DNA from: Planctomycetaceae bacterium
Lineage (GTDB): Bacteria; Planctomycetota; Planctomycetia; Planctomycetales; Planctomycetaceae
Assembly (NCBI GenBank): GCA_024742875.1
Contig: JANSXP010000001.1
Coordinates: 186,001 to 250,000, forward strand
DNA length: 64,000 nucleotides
Direction of reading: 5' to 3'
Positions 54,601-62,321 of the stretch are shown here, piece by piece. Both the position numbers and the translations under genes were made by a program. Below the pieces are notes generated by a model. The model worked only from the letters and a program-made list of their open reading frames with translations. It was not told the origin of the DNA and ran no database searches. Position 1 is the first letter of the stretch. Every line of letters begins with the position of its first letter.

Positions 54601-57600
54601 CGGTGTGTCCGACGTGGAACTGACACTGAGTGCCGTGCCCATGCAGGCCAACGGGACGGTCAACTTTGTGGCGCCGAATCTGAGTTACAGCGTGCCCACG
54701 TCACGTGTGGTTCCGGTTATCGATGAGAGTGTTCGCTTCGCCTATCCCCTGGCGGTCGCTCAGCAGCCCTATCTGGGACCCTTTTATCCGTACTCCGGAG
54801 CCCAGCTGGGCCTTTCTTCCACGCGTCTGTCTGTGCTAAACACCACGCCATCGATTGTGTTGGGACGGCAGGAACAGCCGCTGGGCTTTTCCGTGCAGCA
54901 AATGGACGGCGAAGGCATCCCATGGCAATTCAGCGGCCGGATGCCGCTGGCCTGGGGAAAAGCGCAGCTGGCCTGGGAGGACACGAACTGGTACGTGGAC
55001 TGGGATGCTGACGGATGGCAGCGCGATTTGAGCCGGCCGCAGGTTCAGCAGCTGATGGAACTGGAAGCCAAACTGGAAGCGATCGTGCCATCGCTGGATC
55101 GGGAAAGCTCCCGACAACTGTTCGACCTCAGACGCGTGCAGGTGGAGCGTCTTGTGGAGCAGCGCGTCCAGCTGCAGGAGCAGGCCGTCCAGGAAGAGCT
55201 GGCGGCCGCTTATATTCGGCTGCCGGAATTGCGGCAGCAGCAGCTGTCCGGTCTGTCCAGCGCGTTTCGTTATCAGGGAATCGGGGGACGACCGATTGTC
55301 GCCATAGACCCTGTGCTGACAGGTTCGCTGAGCTGGCGGGATTTGATGAGTTTTGCTCCGGGCCTCAACACCACCCAGGCTGATCGTACGGCGGTGGCCG
55401 CGGAACACGCACTGCAGGATGCCGCTGCCGACAGCCCGAACGGCAATCGGGAAAAACGTGGCAAAGTGGATCCCGCCGCCCGACGGCTGATCGAACAGGC
55501 TCGCTCGGGTGGTTTTGAAACGGTAACACTCAAGTCTGATGGCAAAACACTGCTGCGAATCGTGTGCGATGCCTCCGGCCGACACGCGTGCGAAACGCGT
55601 TCTCCACTGGGGCTGGTTCAAAAGACGTTTTGTGACGGCACGTCAATCAGCCACGCGTATCCGCAGCTGGGTTTGTCTGCCAGACGATCATTCAGCGAGT
55701 TTCACTTCGGGCAGCTGCAGACTCTGGTGCCGTGGCTGGTGCGGTCAGTGGCTGATCTCAGCCGCGAGGCGGACTTGAAGCTGGTTGATGATTGTGTGGT
55801 GGCCATCGTGCCGCACGCTCAGGCCATTGCCGATCCAGACACGAAAGCCGTCCACGTCCATCTGGTCTTTTCTGCCGACGGTCGGCTGAGCGAAAGACGG
55901 GTTGTCGACCCCAACAGTGGTCGCGTCCTTGTGGTGGTGCGATTTGCAGACGACGGCCGTGTGGTCATTCAGCATGACGACAGGACGGAAGAGCTGCCAT
56001 TGACGTGGTCGCGTGAACCGGCCGACGCCCCGCAGCCTGAGGGGACGACGGACGAGCTCGTCGAGCTGCCGATGCCCATTCGATCGGTCGCCTTTGTGGA
56101 TGAGCAGATTTCTCAGGCCGACGGCGAACCGGGTGAACGGTTGCAGCTGGCTCGCATTCTGGCGCTGCTTTCGGAAGGACGTACGGCCGAAGCCCGCGAT
56201 GTGCTGCGGACCGAATTTCTGGAAGGCGGCGATCAGCGAGACGGCCTGTTTGTGTTGCTCAGTCGGATTCCCCAGGGCATGGTCTGGTCCGAAGATGTGC
56301 CCGGCGCTCAGGGACGAAAACGCGAAGTGGATCTGCGACCATCGCCGGAAGGATCTGTGCTGAAGCAGTTCGTCAGACAGCATCTGGAGATGTGGAAGTC
56401 CGGTCCGGCTGTGTTTGATCTGGAGCAAAACGACGACGGTTTTGTGGTCCGACTGGCGCGGGCCCACAATATCTTTGTTCGCTGGAAGTCCGGTCAGGCG
56501 ACCGAATCGCGAACAGAAGCTCAGATCAGCTCTGAACTGCAGAAGGCTCTGGTCGCCATCGCCGATTTGCCGGCCGATGAGCGCACGTGGAGTCTGCTGT
56601 CCGCCATCCAGCAGCAGTTAACCACGGCCGGACAGCGGGCGCTGCTGGCCACCGCTCTGAAGACGTTTGGCGACAGTTCTGTGCTGTCACAGGTGGCCGC
56701 GCAGGAGCGGGCCCGATTGCTGTTCCAGACTGACCGTCCCAAGAAAGCGCGGAAGATCTATCGCGAGCTGCTGCTGACGGCGGCCTCTGACGGGCGCCTA
56801 CCCGTCATTGACGAAAACATGCGGGAGATGTTCGTGGCTGATGGTGGCCAGGCGGCCTGGCAGAAAACCGTGAGCGCCTGTGGCAGGCAATTACTGAAGG
56901 GGCAGCGACTGAGAGCCGCCTTCGATCTGTCTGTGCGTCTGCGAGCCCTGGGGGACACGGACGAGGCGGCCGCACTGCTGGATCAGTTGCTGGCCGTGCT
57001 GCCAGCCGAGCGGCGACCGGGAATTGCCGTGCTGGCCATTGAGCAGCTGCGACAGTTGAAGGATGGCCGGGCGGAAGAGCTGATGGGGCAGGTGCTGCAC
57101 GTGTCGGGGCTGTCCGAGGATCCGCAGTTGTGGCGGTACGCCTCGCTGGTGGCCGATGATCTGGGTCACAAACAGGAGGCTCTGCTGCGAATGGAACATG
57201 CTGTCTGGCTGGAGTACGAGCAGGGCGTCAAATTTGTTGACGTGCAGAAACTTCGGGAGACCTATCAGGGACTGATGCAGCGGTTTGGAGAAGTGATTGA
57301 TGCGGCCGCCACGCTGCAGACGCCTGTCCCTGACGATCTGTATGCCCGACTGATCCGGGCGGCCGATCAGTGGCGAAGTCTGGACTCTGATACGACCACC
57401 TGCTGTCACACGACGGCCCGACTGCTGACCAAATTAAAGCGGTCGGAAGAAGCGTGGCAGTATCTGACGACTCCGCTGGCCGGACGATCGGGAGAAGCGG
57501 CGCCCTGGCGCACGCTGGCCAAAACGCTGGCCGATCAGAAGGATGTGGATCTGGCCGACATGGCGTATGCCCGTGCGTTTGAATTCGAACGCACCAATCC

Positions 57601-57745
57601 GGAGATTCTGCTGGAACACGCGCTGTTCCTGAAGAACGAGAATCGACGGGCGGCCTCCACACGCCTGCTGAAGCAGATTGTGGACACGAGCTGGCAGCCA
57701 CGATTTGCCTCCATCCAGCAACAGGCCCGCGGTTTGCTGCCATAA
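51629..57745 (+). CDS. Giant FecR-VIT-vWA-like-TPR membrane protein (2038 aa)
   Basis: Likely membrane regulator linked to the preceding ECF sigma factor. From the ATG at 51629 (GAGG 8 nt upstream): a cytosolic region 1-95 that could bind sigma; one transmembrane helix near 98-116 (AVAALAVSMLALLGAVF); a FecR domain at about 165-290 (RVTLPDGSVLYVNERTRVTV, RTITALGTKFGVDT); a VIT domain at about 334-455 (VHIEDGFARTTIDQTYFNH, ARNTFEQIV); and a vWA-like region from about 565 whose MIDAS is degenerate (IVLFETAADRN instead of DxSxS). A long middle part follows, then TPR-like helices from about 1500 to the end (AARLLTKLKRSEEAWQYL and similar). Fusing FecR to VIT and TPR modules in one 2-kb-residue chain is unusual outside planctomycetes. 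The stop is 68 nt from the convergent response regulator. Confidence 0.9.
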   Translation: MNTSTDDFENSDLRRQITEALLPDSLSDGQIDRLQTEQFAPLDERQTARVLAHTQSLLQQNPHDLRAVARRINSRKVEVTMQRMERPSQHRRNPRGAVAALAVSMLALLGAVFWSSQESYRQEALHAAAARARALALDEIRAAWMTPEGPNSGVAANAAAVVRVAVGQQIETAARERRRVTLPDGSVLYVNERTRVTVATPRRLEVEQGEVFVEVVPQFDEQQQKERFQVKTPTRTITALGTKFGVDTASEASVMVTQGRVEVSGVEGVLESGQTLRSDGHGAATEPHITTAMRSSERLSWTRELRNAAVGGWVPASEHAGGSIITVDPAGQEMKLSLRKYHVDVHIEDGFARTTIDQTYFNHTESRLEGTFHFPLPPDASLSRLAMYVNGKLMEGGMAERQHARNTFEQIVHKMKDPALLEWVDGTTFKMRVFPLEARQEKRIVLSYTQRLDTAYGRSTYRFPAGHSMDRVGQWSTAVRVAGGKQQQWTSPTHSLASRSEQEDLILTAEQKNAAMDKDLVLELRDADDAGKARTLWTSAKHEGQTYLLLRHRPELPAKRKRSPRNWIVLFETAADRNPVLAGTQVEIVRTLLKNAEHDDTFSILTANTESGWLNPEPQRCTASSIRAAVSQLQQTHLIGALNLEHAITKLAGRVQTEANGRVVENLIVHVGSAIPVLGEQDQGELLRLLPDDAAYVGVGVGKNWSRPFMKAAAGRTGGYLTQINPDNEVAWRAFELSSLLNSPRLLDVDVASTAEGGSPWLPYAETIVEGEEICAVTRLAAGQSLPERVTVTGQLNGRAWKKTLRVQNVQQQADYLPRSWTRLEIDRLLADSGAEHRSEIIRLSKSMYVMSPFTSLLVLENEQMYTQYNVDRGRDDHWALYGCPAEIRVVHEPLIGPATVADAVGAPSGVDSLRQLGRLSPPVHPTTHTIYLSDGYRLDNLYGLPGNAGSIPIDVNGNANVFYSWPAYYDASGFDVSQLKTLDLLSLDANGVSDVELTLSAVPMQANGTVNFVAPNLSYSVPTSRVVPVIDESVRFAYPLAVAQQPYLGPFYPYSGAQLGLSSTRLSVLNTTPSIVLGRQEQPLGFSVQQMDGEGIPWQFSGRMPLAWGKAQLAWEDTNWYVDWDADGWQRDLSRPQVQQLMELEAKLEAIVPSLDRESSRQLFDLRRVQVERLVEQRVQLQEQAVQEELAAAYIRLPELRQQQLSGLSSAFRYQGIGGRPIVAIDPVLTGSLSWRDLMSFAPGLNTTQADRTAVAAEHALQDAAADSPNGNREKRGKVDPAARRLIEQARSGGFETVTLKSDGKTLLRIVCDASGRHACETRSPLGLVQKTFCDGTSISHAYPQLGLSARRSFSEFHFGQLQTLVPWLVRSVADLSREADLKLVDDCVVAIVPHAQAIADPDTKAVHVHLVFSADGRLSERRVVDPNSGRVLVVVRFADDGRVVIQHDDRTEELPLTWSREPADAPQPEGTTDELVELPMPIRSVAFVDEQISQADGEPGERLQLARILALLSEGRTAEARDVLRTEFLEGGDQRDGLFVLLSRIPQGMVWSEDVPGAQGRKREVDLRPSPEGSVLKQFVRQHLEMWKSGPAVFDLEQNDDGFVVRLARAHNIFVRWKSGQATESRTEAQISSELQKALVAIADLPADERTWSLLSAIQQQLTTAGQRALLATALKTFGDSSVLSQVAAQERARLLFQTDRPKKARKIYRELLLTAASDGRLPVIDENMREMFVADGGQAAWQKTVSACGRQLLKGQRLRAAFDLSVRLRALGDTDEAAALLDQLLAVLPAERRPGIAVLAIEQLRQLKDGRAEELMGQVLHVSGLSEDPQLWRYASLVADDLGHKQEALLRMEHAVWLEYEQGVKFVDVQKLRETYQGLMQRFGEVIDAAATLQTPVPDDLYARLIRAADQWRSLDSDTTTCCHTTARLLTKLKRSEEAWQYLTTPLAGRSGEAAPWRTLAKTLADQKDVDLADMAYARAFEFERTNPEILLEHALFLKNENRRAASTRLLKQIVDTSWQPRFASIQQQARGLLP

Positions 57746-57786
57746 CGGCCGTCCGTTTCCTCGCCAGTGCGGACAACACGCAGACA

Positions 57787-57824
57787 GCCGCCGGACGAAC
57801 AGCTCTGCTGCTTTATCCGGCGGC
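57787..57824. terminator. Possible bidirectional terminator between convergent genes
   Basis: GCCGCCGG (57787-57794) and CCGGCGGC (57817-57824) are perfect inverted repeats with a 22-nt loop, placed between the giant VIT gene and the response regulator. The right arm overlaps the last codons of the regulator, whose stop lies in the loop. Neither side has a long T run, so termination strength is doubtful. Confidence 0.4.
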
Positions 57825-58520
57825 TTCCTGTTGCGCGACCAGCGGGTCGTAGCGATAGCCCACACCGTGTACCGTGCAGATCAGCCGTGGAGCGCGGGGA
57901 TCGATCTCCACGCGTTTGCGCAGCTGTGAGATATGCTGGTCGAGCGTGCGGCTGTTGGGGAAGTGGTCTTCGCCCCAGGCATGATTGAAGATGCAGTTGC
58001 GATCGAGCGCCTTGCCGGGGTTGTCGGCCAGCAGCTGAAGAATGCTGACGTCCCGGGGACTCAGATCGATCACGCTGTCGTCACGTCGTGCCCGCAGTTC
58101 GGAGGGGAACACGACCAAATCGCCGATGGAAAATTCGGAAGGCGGATTGGGCTCCGCTGCCTGGCAGCGTCGCGCCACGGCCCGCACGCGGGCGATGACT
58201 TCTTTCACGCTGAAGGGCTTGCTGATGAAATCATCGGCCCCCACGTCGAATCCAGCCAGACGATCCATCTCTTCGGACTTGGCACTGATGAAAATGATGG
58301 GCACCAGCGGCGCTTCCTGACGGATCGTCTGACAGGCCTCGTAGCCGCTGCGCAACGGCATCATGATGTCCAGACAGACAAAATCCGGCTGATGCTGACG
58401 AAACAGGTCGACGGCATGCTGTCCGTCAATGGCGGCTACGACGTCGTAGCCTTCACTGCTGAGCAGCTCAACCAGTCCTTCCCGGGTGAAACGATCGTCT
58501 TCGGCGATGAGAACTTTCAT
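57813..58520 (-). CDS. OmpR/PhoB family response regulator
   Basis: A 235-residue DNA-binding response regulator. Receiver domain: acidic pocket EDD at 7-9, phosphoacceptor D51 in VCLDIMMP, conserved Ser/Thr in FISAKS, and Lys in ISKPFS. A winged-helix effector follows (LSPRDVSILQLLADNPGKAL, then SRTLDQHISQLRKRVE as recognition helix, and TVHGVGYRYDP). Its ATG overlaps the stop of the histidine kinase by 4 nt (ATGA), so the pair is translationally coupled, kinase first. PhoB-like regulators bind direct 7-mers spaced by 11 bp; such an array lies 3.6 kb away at 62087-62141 and is a plausible target. Confidence 0.95.
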   Translation of the reverse strand: MKVLIAEDDRFTREGLVELLSSEGYDVVAAIDGQHAVDLFRQHQPDFVCLDIMMPLRSGYEACQTIRQEAPLVPIIFISAKSEEMDRLAGFDVGADDFISKPFSVKEVIARVRAVARRCQAAEPNPPSEFSIGDLVVFPSELRARRDDSVIDLSPRDVSILQLLADNPGKALDRNCIFNHAWGEDHFPNSRTLDQHISQLRKRVEIDPRAPRLICTVHGVGYRYDPLVAQQEAAG

Positions 58521-60502
58521 GATGCTTCTGCCTGATTCAAAACGGTGGCCTGAAACCAGCAGCCTGATGGCGAGTCTTTGAGGATCAGATCACCGCCATG
58601 CAGTCGTGCCAGTTCCCGGGCGATCGGCAACCCAATGCCCGTGCCGGCTGCGTAGCTGACATTGTTGGAAACGCGGGCAAACGGCTGAAAGACTTCTTCC
58701 CGCTTGGAACGTTCGATGCCAGGTCCATTGTCGCGCACATCAATGATCAGCAGGTCGCCGTCAATCTCTGCGGACACGTCCAGCAGGCCGCCACTGGCCG
58801 CGTACTTTTCCACATTGCTGATCAGGTTGCCCAGAATCTGTTCCACAAAATCCGGGTCGATTGACAGGGTGTGTGTGTCGTCACAATGGGCGCGAATTTC
58901 AATGTGCTGATCCTGCAGGGCAGGGCGAAAGCGATCCACGATCTGTGCGATCAGGTGGCAGGGCCGTTCTTCGCGCGGCTGCAGCTGCAGCGTGCGTCGC
59001 TTCTGTCGGGCGAATGTCAGTACGTTGCCGATGAGGCGACTCAGACGCTGCCCTTCGGACAGAATGATGTTCAGTCGCTGCTGTGGTTTGTCGGTCAGCT
59101 CGGCATCCAGCTGCCCCAGATCGCCTTCGAGCAGTTCGGCGTACATGCGAATGTTGGTCAACGGAGTTTTCAGTTCGTGCGAAACCTGATTCACGAAACT
59201 GACCTGCTGAGTGGCCTCGCGCATGTCCAGGGCGTACTGTCTGACAAACAGAAATCCGCAGACCGCCAGCACAGTGGCGACTGCCGTCAGCAAAGTGACC
59301 AGACTGAGCCACACGCTGCTGCTGGTTCCGGTGGCCAGCTGAGCGGTCGACACAAAACACTGCAGACGCCATGATTCCAGAGGGAAGGCGACCGGCACTT
59401 CACAAAACGGCAGAGCCTGATCGTCCGGTTCAAAACCGCCCCACTGGTAGACAGAATTTCCCGAGGCGTTGACCAGTCGCACGCGTGTTTCCAGATTGCG
59501 ATTGGAGGGACCGTCGACGGTGTCCGGCAGCTGACCGATCAGATCAGAAATCCACCGCGCCCGTTCCAGCGCTGCCCCCACGATTTCTCCGGACGGCCGC
59601 CGCTGCCAGTAGATCAGGTTGACGCCGCGATCCCAGTACCAGTTGAACCAGCCGCTGGAGCCTTCAAAATCGATCCAGGCCGTTGCGGAATTCTGCTGGT
59701 AGGCCTGCTGCACGTCGTTTTGCCACGCGGACTGCTGTGGCGCGGTGACTTGTTGCCCGTTGGCCAACGGTTGCCCGTTGGCAAACGGTTGGCCGTTGTT
59801 CAACGAGTCGTTGTCCGGCAGGGGCGTGTTGGTCAGAGGTGGGTTGGCGAAGGGCACACGGGATTGCCGCGGTGATTCGACCTGTGCGGCCGGCAGCTGT
59901 CCCTGGGGATCCTGCAATGCCGCGTCCAGTGTGGGCAAATTGGGAACGGCCGACTCTGGCAGCACCGTCTGGCTACGTTGGCTGGGTGGCGACACCTGCT
60001 GTCTGGGTCCGGCGGCGCTGCGGCGTGAACGCGGGTTGAAGCCGTTGAAGTTGGTCAGATTACCACCGTTGTCCCCCTGTTCAGCCCGCAGCACTTCATC
60101 GCGGAGGTCGCGGTCAATAAACATTTTGGCCGCATCCACAAGGAACGACTGTTCAGAAAAACTCAGTGGCGATGTGGTCTCTGTGGGATCGGGAAACCGC
60201 AGCAGCCCGTCGGGTGTGAGGACAAACAGCTGCTGCAGTTGCGGCTCGGAGCGATTGATCTGTCGCAGGCCGTCGATGTCGTAGCTGTCCACGGCCGTGA
60301 TCCGCAGGACATCGGCTTCCAGGTCTTCAAAGAACGTGCCGATGTTGCCGTTCACGTCCTGCAGACGATCCATCAGCAGTCCGCGAAACTGCTGCTGCAC
60401 CACCACCTGATCACTTTCCGCAATTCGCAGCACGGCCCACGTCAGCGCGCCCAGAGGCACGACGATGATGAGGGCGATCAGGATGAGAGAGCGATACTTC
60501 AT
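58517..60502 (-). CDS. Membrane sensor histidine kinase
   Basis: A 661-residue sensor. ATG at 60502 begins MKYRSLILIALIIVVPLG, the first transmembrane helix. A large extracytoplasmic part (about 30-395) contains a Pro/Gln/Asn-rich linker with a tandem hexapeptide repeat (GQPFANGQPLANGQQ). A second helix lies at about 400-425 (LSLVTLLTAVATVLAVCGFLF). Then comes the kinase core: H-box SHELKTPLTN with the phosphorylated histidine near residue 442, N-box LGNLISNVEKYA, G1 VRDNGPGIE and G2 GTGIGLPIA. It pairs with the overlapping OmpR/PhoB-type regulator. The input signal is unknown. A terminator-like hairpin separates it from the vWA gene upstream. Confidence 0.94.
   Translation of the reverse strand: MKYRSLILIALIIVVPLGALTWAVLRIAESDQVVVQQQFRGLLMDRLQDVNGNIGTFFEDLEADVLRITAVDSYDIDGLRQINRSEPQLQQLFVLTPDGLLRFPDPTETTSPLSFSEQSFLVDAAKMFIDRDLRDEVLRAEQGDNGGNLTNFNGFNPRSRRSAAGPRQQVSPPSQRSQTVLPESAVPNLPTLDAALQDPQGQLPAAQVESPRQSRVPFANPPLTNTPLPDNDSLNNGQPFANGQPLANGQQVTAPQQSAWQNDVQQAYQQNSATAWIDFEGSSGWFNWYWDRGVNLIYWQRRPSGEIVGAALERARWISDLIGQLPDTVDGPSNRNLETRVRLVNASGNSVYQWGGFEPDDQALPFCEVPVAFPLESWRLQCFVSTAQLATGTSSSVWLSLVTLLTAVATVLAVCGFLFVRQYALDMREATQQVSFVNQVSHELKTPLTNIRMYAELLEGDLGQLDAELTDKPQQRLNIILSEGQRLSRLIGNVLTFARQKRRTLQLQPREERPCHLIAQIVDRFRPALQDQHIEIRAHCDDTHTLSIDPDFVEQILGNLISNVEKYAASGGLLDVSAEIDGDLLIIDVRDNGPGIERSKREEVFQPFARVSNNVSYAAGTGIGLPIARELARLHGGDLILKDSPSGCWFQATVLNQAEAS
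59753..59806. repeat. 18-bp tandem repeat inside the histidine kinase gene
   Basis: Three in-phase copies of an 18-bp unit (TTGCCCGTTGGCCAACGG, then two variants) at 59753, 59771 and 59789. On the coding strand they give repeated Asn-Gly-Gln-Pro hexapeptides in the extracytoplasmic linker. Being a multiple of three, length changes would not break the frame. Confidence 0.85.
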
Positions 60503-60545
60503 GGAATGATCGGAAAGACGGCTGCGAATGCTCACAGCATACCCG

Positions 60546-60600
60546 GAAAACAAAGGCCCTGCAGCGTGAGTGCGGTGATCGCATCACAAATGCAGGGCCT
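60546..60600 (-). terminator. Rho-independent terminator after the vWA gene (minus strand)
   Basis: On the minus strand AGGCCCTGCA and TGCAGGGCCT (plus coordinates 60591-60600 and 60554-60563) form a perfect 10-bp stem with a 27-nt loop, followed by TTGTTTTCC. It lies between the vWA gene and the histidine kinase gene, so the kinase-regulator pair probably has its own promoter or depends on readthrough. Confidence 0.7.
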
Positions 60601-60646
60601 CGTGCAGGCTGTGTGTCAGCGTCCGTCTGACGGTGCGGCCAAACGG

Positions 60647-61999
60647 CTATTTCTTGTCAGACTGCCCTTTGGCACGCTGCTGAAAATCGACCTCATTCTG
60701 ATAGCCACGGAAGCTTTTGCGAGCGCGATTGGCGGCCGCATCCTTGTTGCTGGTGGCTGTCTGCAGCTGGTCCAGCTGCCACTGGTTCTGACGGACCAGA
60801 GCGCTCAGCTTGTCATTCTCGCTGGGGCATTGCAGGGCGTTAATGGTCAGGTTCTTGACGTTGTCTTCCAGGCACATGCGACAGGCGGCAAAGTTGCCTT
60901 CGTCCAGATACTTGGTTGCCAGTTTGCTGCGTTCGCTGGATTCCAGCACAACCACATCCGCGAGCACCTTGTTGTTGATGCTTTCGGTCACTTTAGCGGC
61001 GTCACTGCTGAAGGTCAGTGAAGCGGCTGCGGTGAGGCGATCTTCTTCGTGGGACTTCATGTTGGCGTAGGTGACAACCACAGTGGCCAGATCCAGTTTG
61101 GCGGCGTCTTCTCCGGGAGGCACTTCCAGCTCAATGACCACATGGCGATTTTGTTCGCTGTAGATCTGAGACAGGCGTGTGACGATATTCTGCCCTGTGA
61201 TGTCTGAGTCATTGCCCAGCACGCGAATCGGACGAATGCCTTCGGGAATGCTGATCCGAATGTCGACTTCCTGAGCCACCACAGACACCACGTCATCAAA
61301 TTCCTGGCGGAAAATATCGGCCAGCTCCGACGCTTTCTCGATGAACAGATGGTTGCCACCGCTGGTGCTTGCCAGCTGCACCATGAGGTCTTCGTTGTAA
61401 CCCAGACCCAGCCCCAGCGTGGAGACGGTGATGTTTTCTTTGGTCAGCGACTTGCCCAGGCTCCCCAGCTCGCCGGGTGATGACGGTCCCACGTTGGCCA
61501 GACCGTCTGACAGCAGGATCACGCGGTTGACGCGTTCTTTGTTCAAAAACTTGCGGACTTCCGCTGCGCCTTTGCTCACTCCGGCAAACAGGGCCGTGTT
61601 GCCACCCGGCTGAATGCCGCGAATTTTGGCAATGACGTCTTTCTTTTCCGTCAGCTTGGTGGCCGGCACCAGCACGTTGACCGTGGAGTCATAAGTCACG
61701 ATGGAAACGATGTCGTCCGGATGCAGCAGGTTGATGGCATCAATGGCGGCTTCCCGCGCTTTTTTGATCTTGTCTCCCTGCATCGAGCCGGACTTGTCCA
61801 GCACGAGCGCCAGATTGACGCCGGGGCGTTTCTTTTCTCCGTCCAGCTTGAAGCCTTCCAGGCCCACACGCATCCACGTGTTCTGCTTTTCGCCGGCTTT
61901 GAGAACTTTGTTGACGGGTGAGACGTCCAGAGCCAGTTGATCGGCCGCAGCGGCGCTGCACAGCGTAAGCACGCAGGCGTTGAGGATGAGTGATTTCAT
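60647..61999 (-). CDS. Exported von Willebrand factor A domain protein
   Basis: A 450-residue exported protein. MKSLILNACVLTLCSAAAADQ is a signal peptide. The vWA domain starts with LALVLDKSGSMQGDK, an intact MIDAS (D68-x-S70-x-S72), continues with GGNTALFAG (MIDAS threonine) and RVILLSDGLANVGP (MIDAS aspartate), and ends near residue 255. The C-terminal part is beta-rich, then helical and charged (ERSKLATKYLDEGN). Such proteins resemble the vWA/YfbK group and probably bind a partner through a metal. AAGGAG lies 6 nt before the ATG. The divergent Cys/Tyr-rich gene begins 322 nt away, with the putative operator in between. Confidence 0.92.
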   Translation of the reverse strand: MKSLILNACVLTLCSAAAADQLALDVSPVNKVLKAGEKQNTWMRVGLEGFKLDGEKKRPGVNLALVLDKSGSMQGDKIKKAREAAIDAINLLHPDDIVSIVTYDSTVNVLVPATKLTEKKDVIAKIRGIQPGGNTALFAGVSKGAAEVRKFLNKERVNRVILLSDGLANVGPSSPGELGSLGKSLTKENITVSTLGLGLGYNEDLMVQLASTSGGNHLFIEKASELADIFRQEFDDVVSVVAQEVDIRISIPEGIRPIRVLGNDSDITGQNIVTRLSQIYSEQNRHVVIELEVPPGEDAAKLDLATVVVTYANMKSHEEDRLTAAASLTFSSDAAKVTESINNKVLADVVVLESSERSKLATKYLDEGNFAACRMCLEDNVKNLTINALQCPSENDKLSALVRQNQWQLDQLQTATSNKDAAANRARKSFRGYQNEVDFQQRAKGQSDKK

Positions 62000-62321
62000 T
62001 CAGATCTCCTTGAGGTTCAAATGCCACACTGCAGCGCACGGCTGTCGGCGGGGCGTGATCAGTTCACGGATAGTGATACGCCGTCCGCCTCAGATTGTGG
62101 TCAGGTGGCTGTCAGAAGGATGTCAGAGAGTTGTAAGAAGCCCCGTGCGAGCGTTGAAACTCCGGAAAATACTGCCATTTCTGCGTGCTCACGGATTTCT
62201 CAATTGGCGTGTAACAGATCAGATCCCGTTTCGCTGTGGTGAGTAACACACAAGGGAACAGCGGCCGACCGGCAGACTGCTGTTTTCATTCTGACTCACC
62301 CGCCGGAACTGGAGAATCGAA
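62000..62321. other. Divergent promoter region vWA / Cys-Tyr-rich protein
   Basis: A 322-nt gap between two divergent starts. Its main feature is the 11-mer direct-repeat array at 62087-62141. A TTGAAA at 62154-62159, 12 nt after the array, could be a -35 element, but no matching -10 follows. CTGGAGAATCGAA at the right edge is the ribosome site of the next gene. Confidence 0.5.
62087..62141 (+). promoter_or_regulatory. Five tandem 11-mers resembling a Pho box (candidate response-regulator operator)
   Basis: Five consecutive 11-nt units align exactly: GCCTCAGATTG (62087), TGGTCAGGTGG (62098), CTGTCAGAAGG (62109), ATGTCAGAGAG (62120), TTGTAAGAAGC (62131). The consensus is NTGTCAGAAGG. The 7-nt half-site plus 4-nt spacer and the TGTCA core are those of PhoB-type boxes (CTGTCAT). 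It lies 88 nt from the vWA start and 180 nt from the Cys/Tyr-rich gene start, next to a PhoB-type regulator. Confidence 0.55.
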
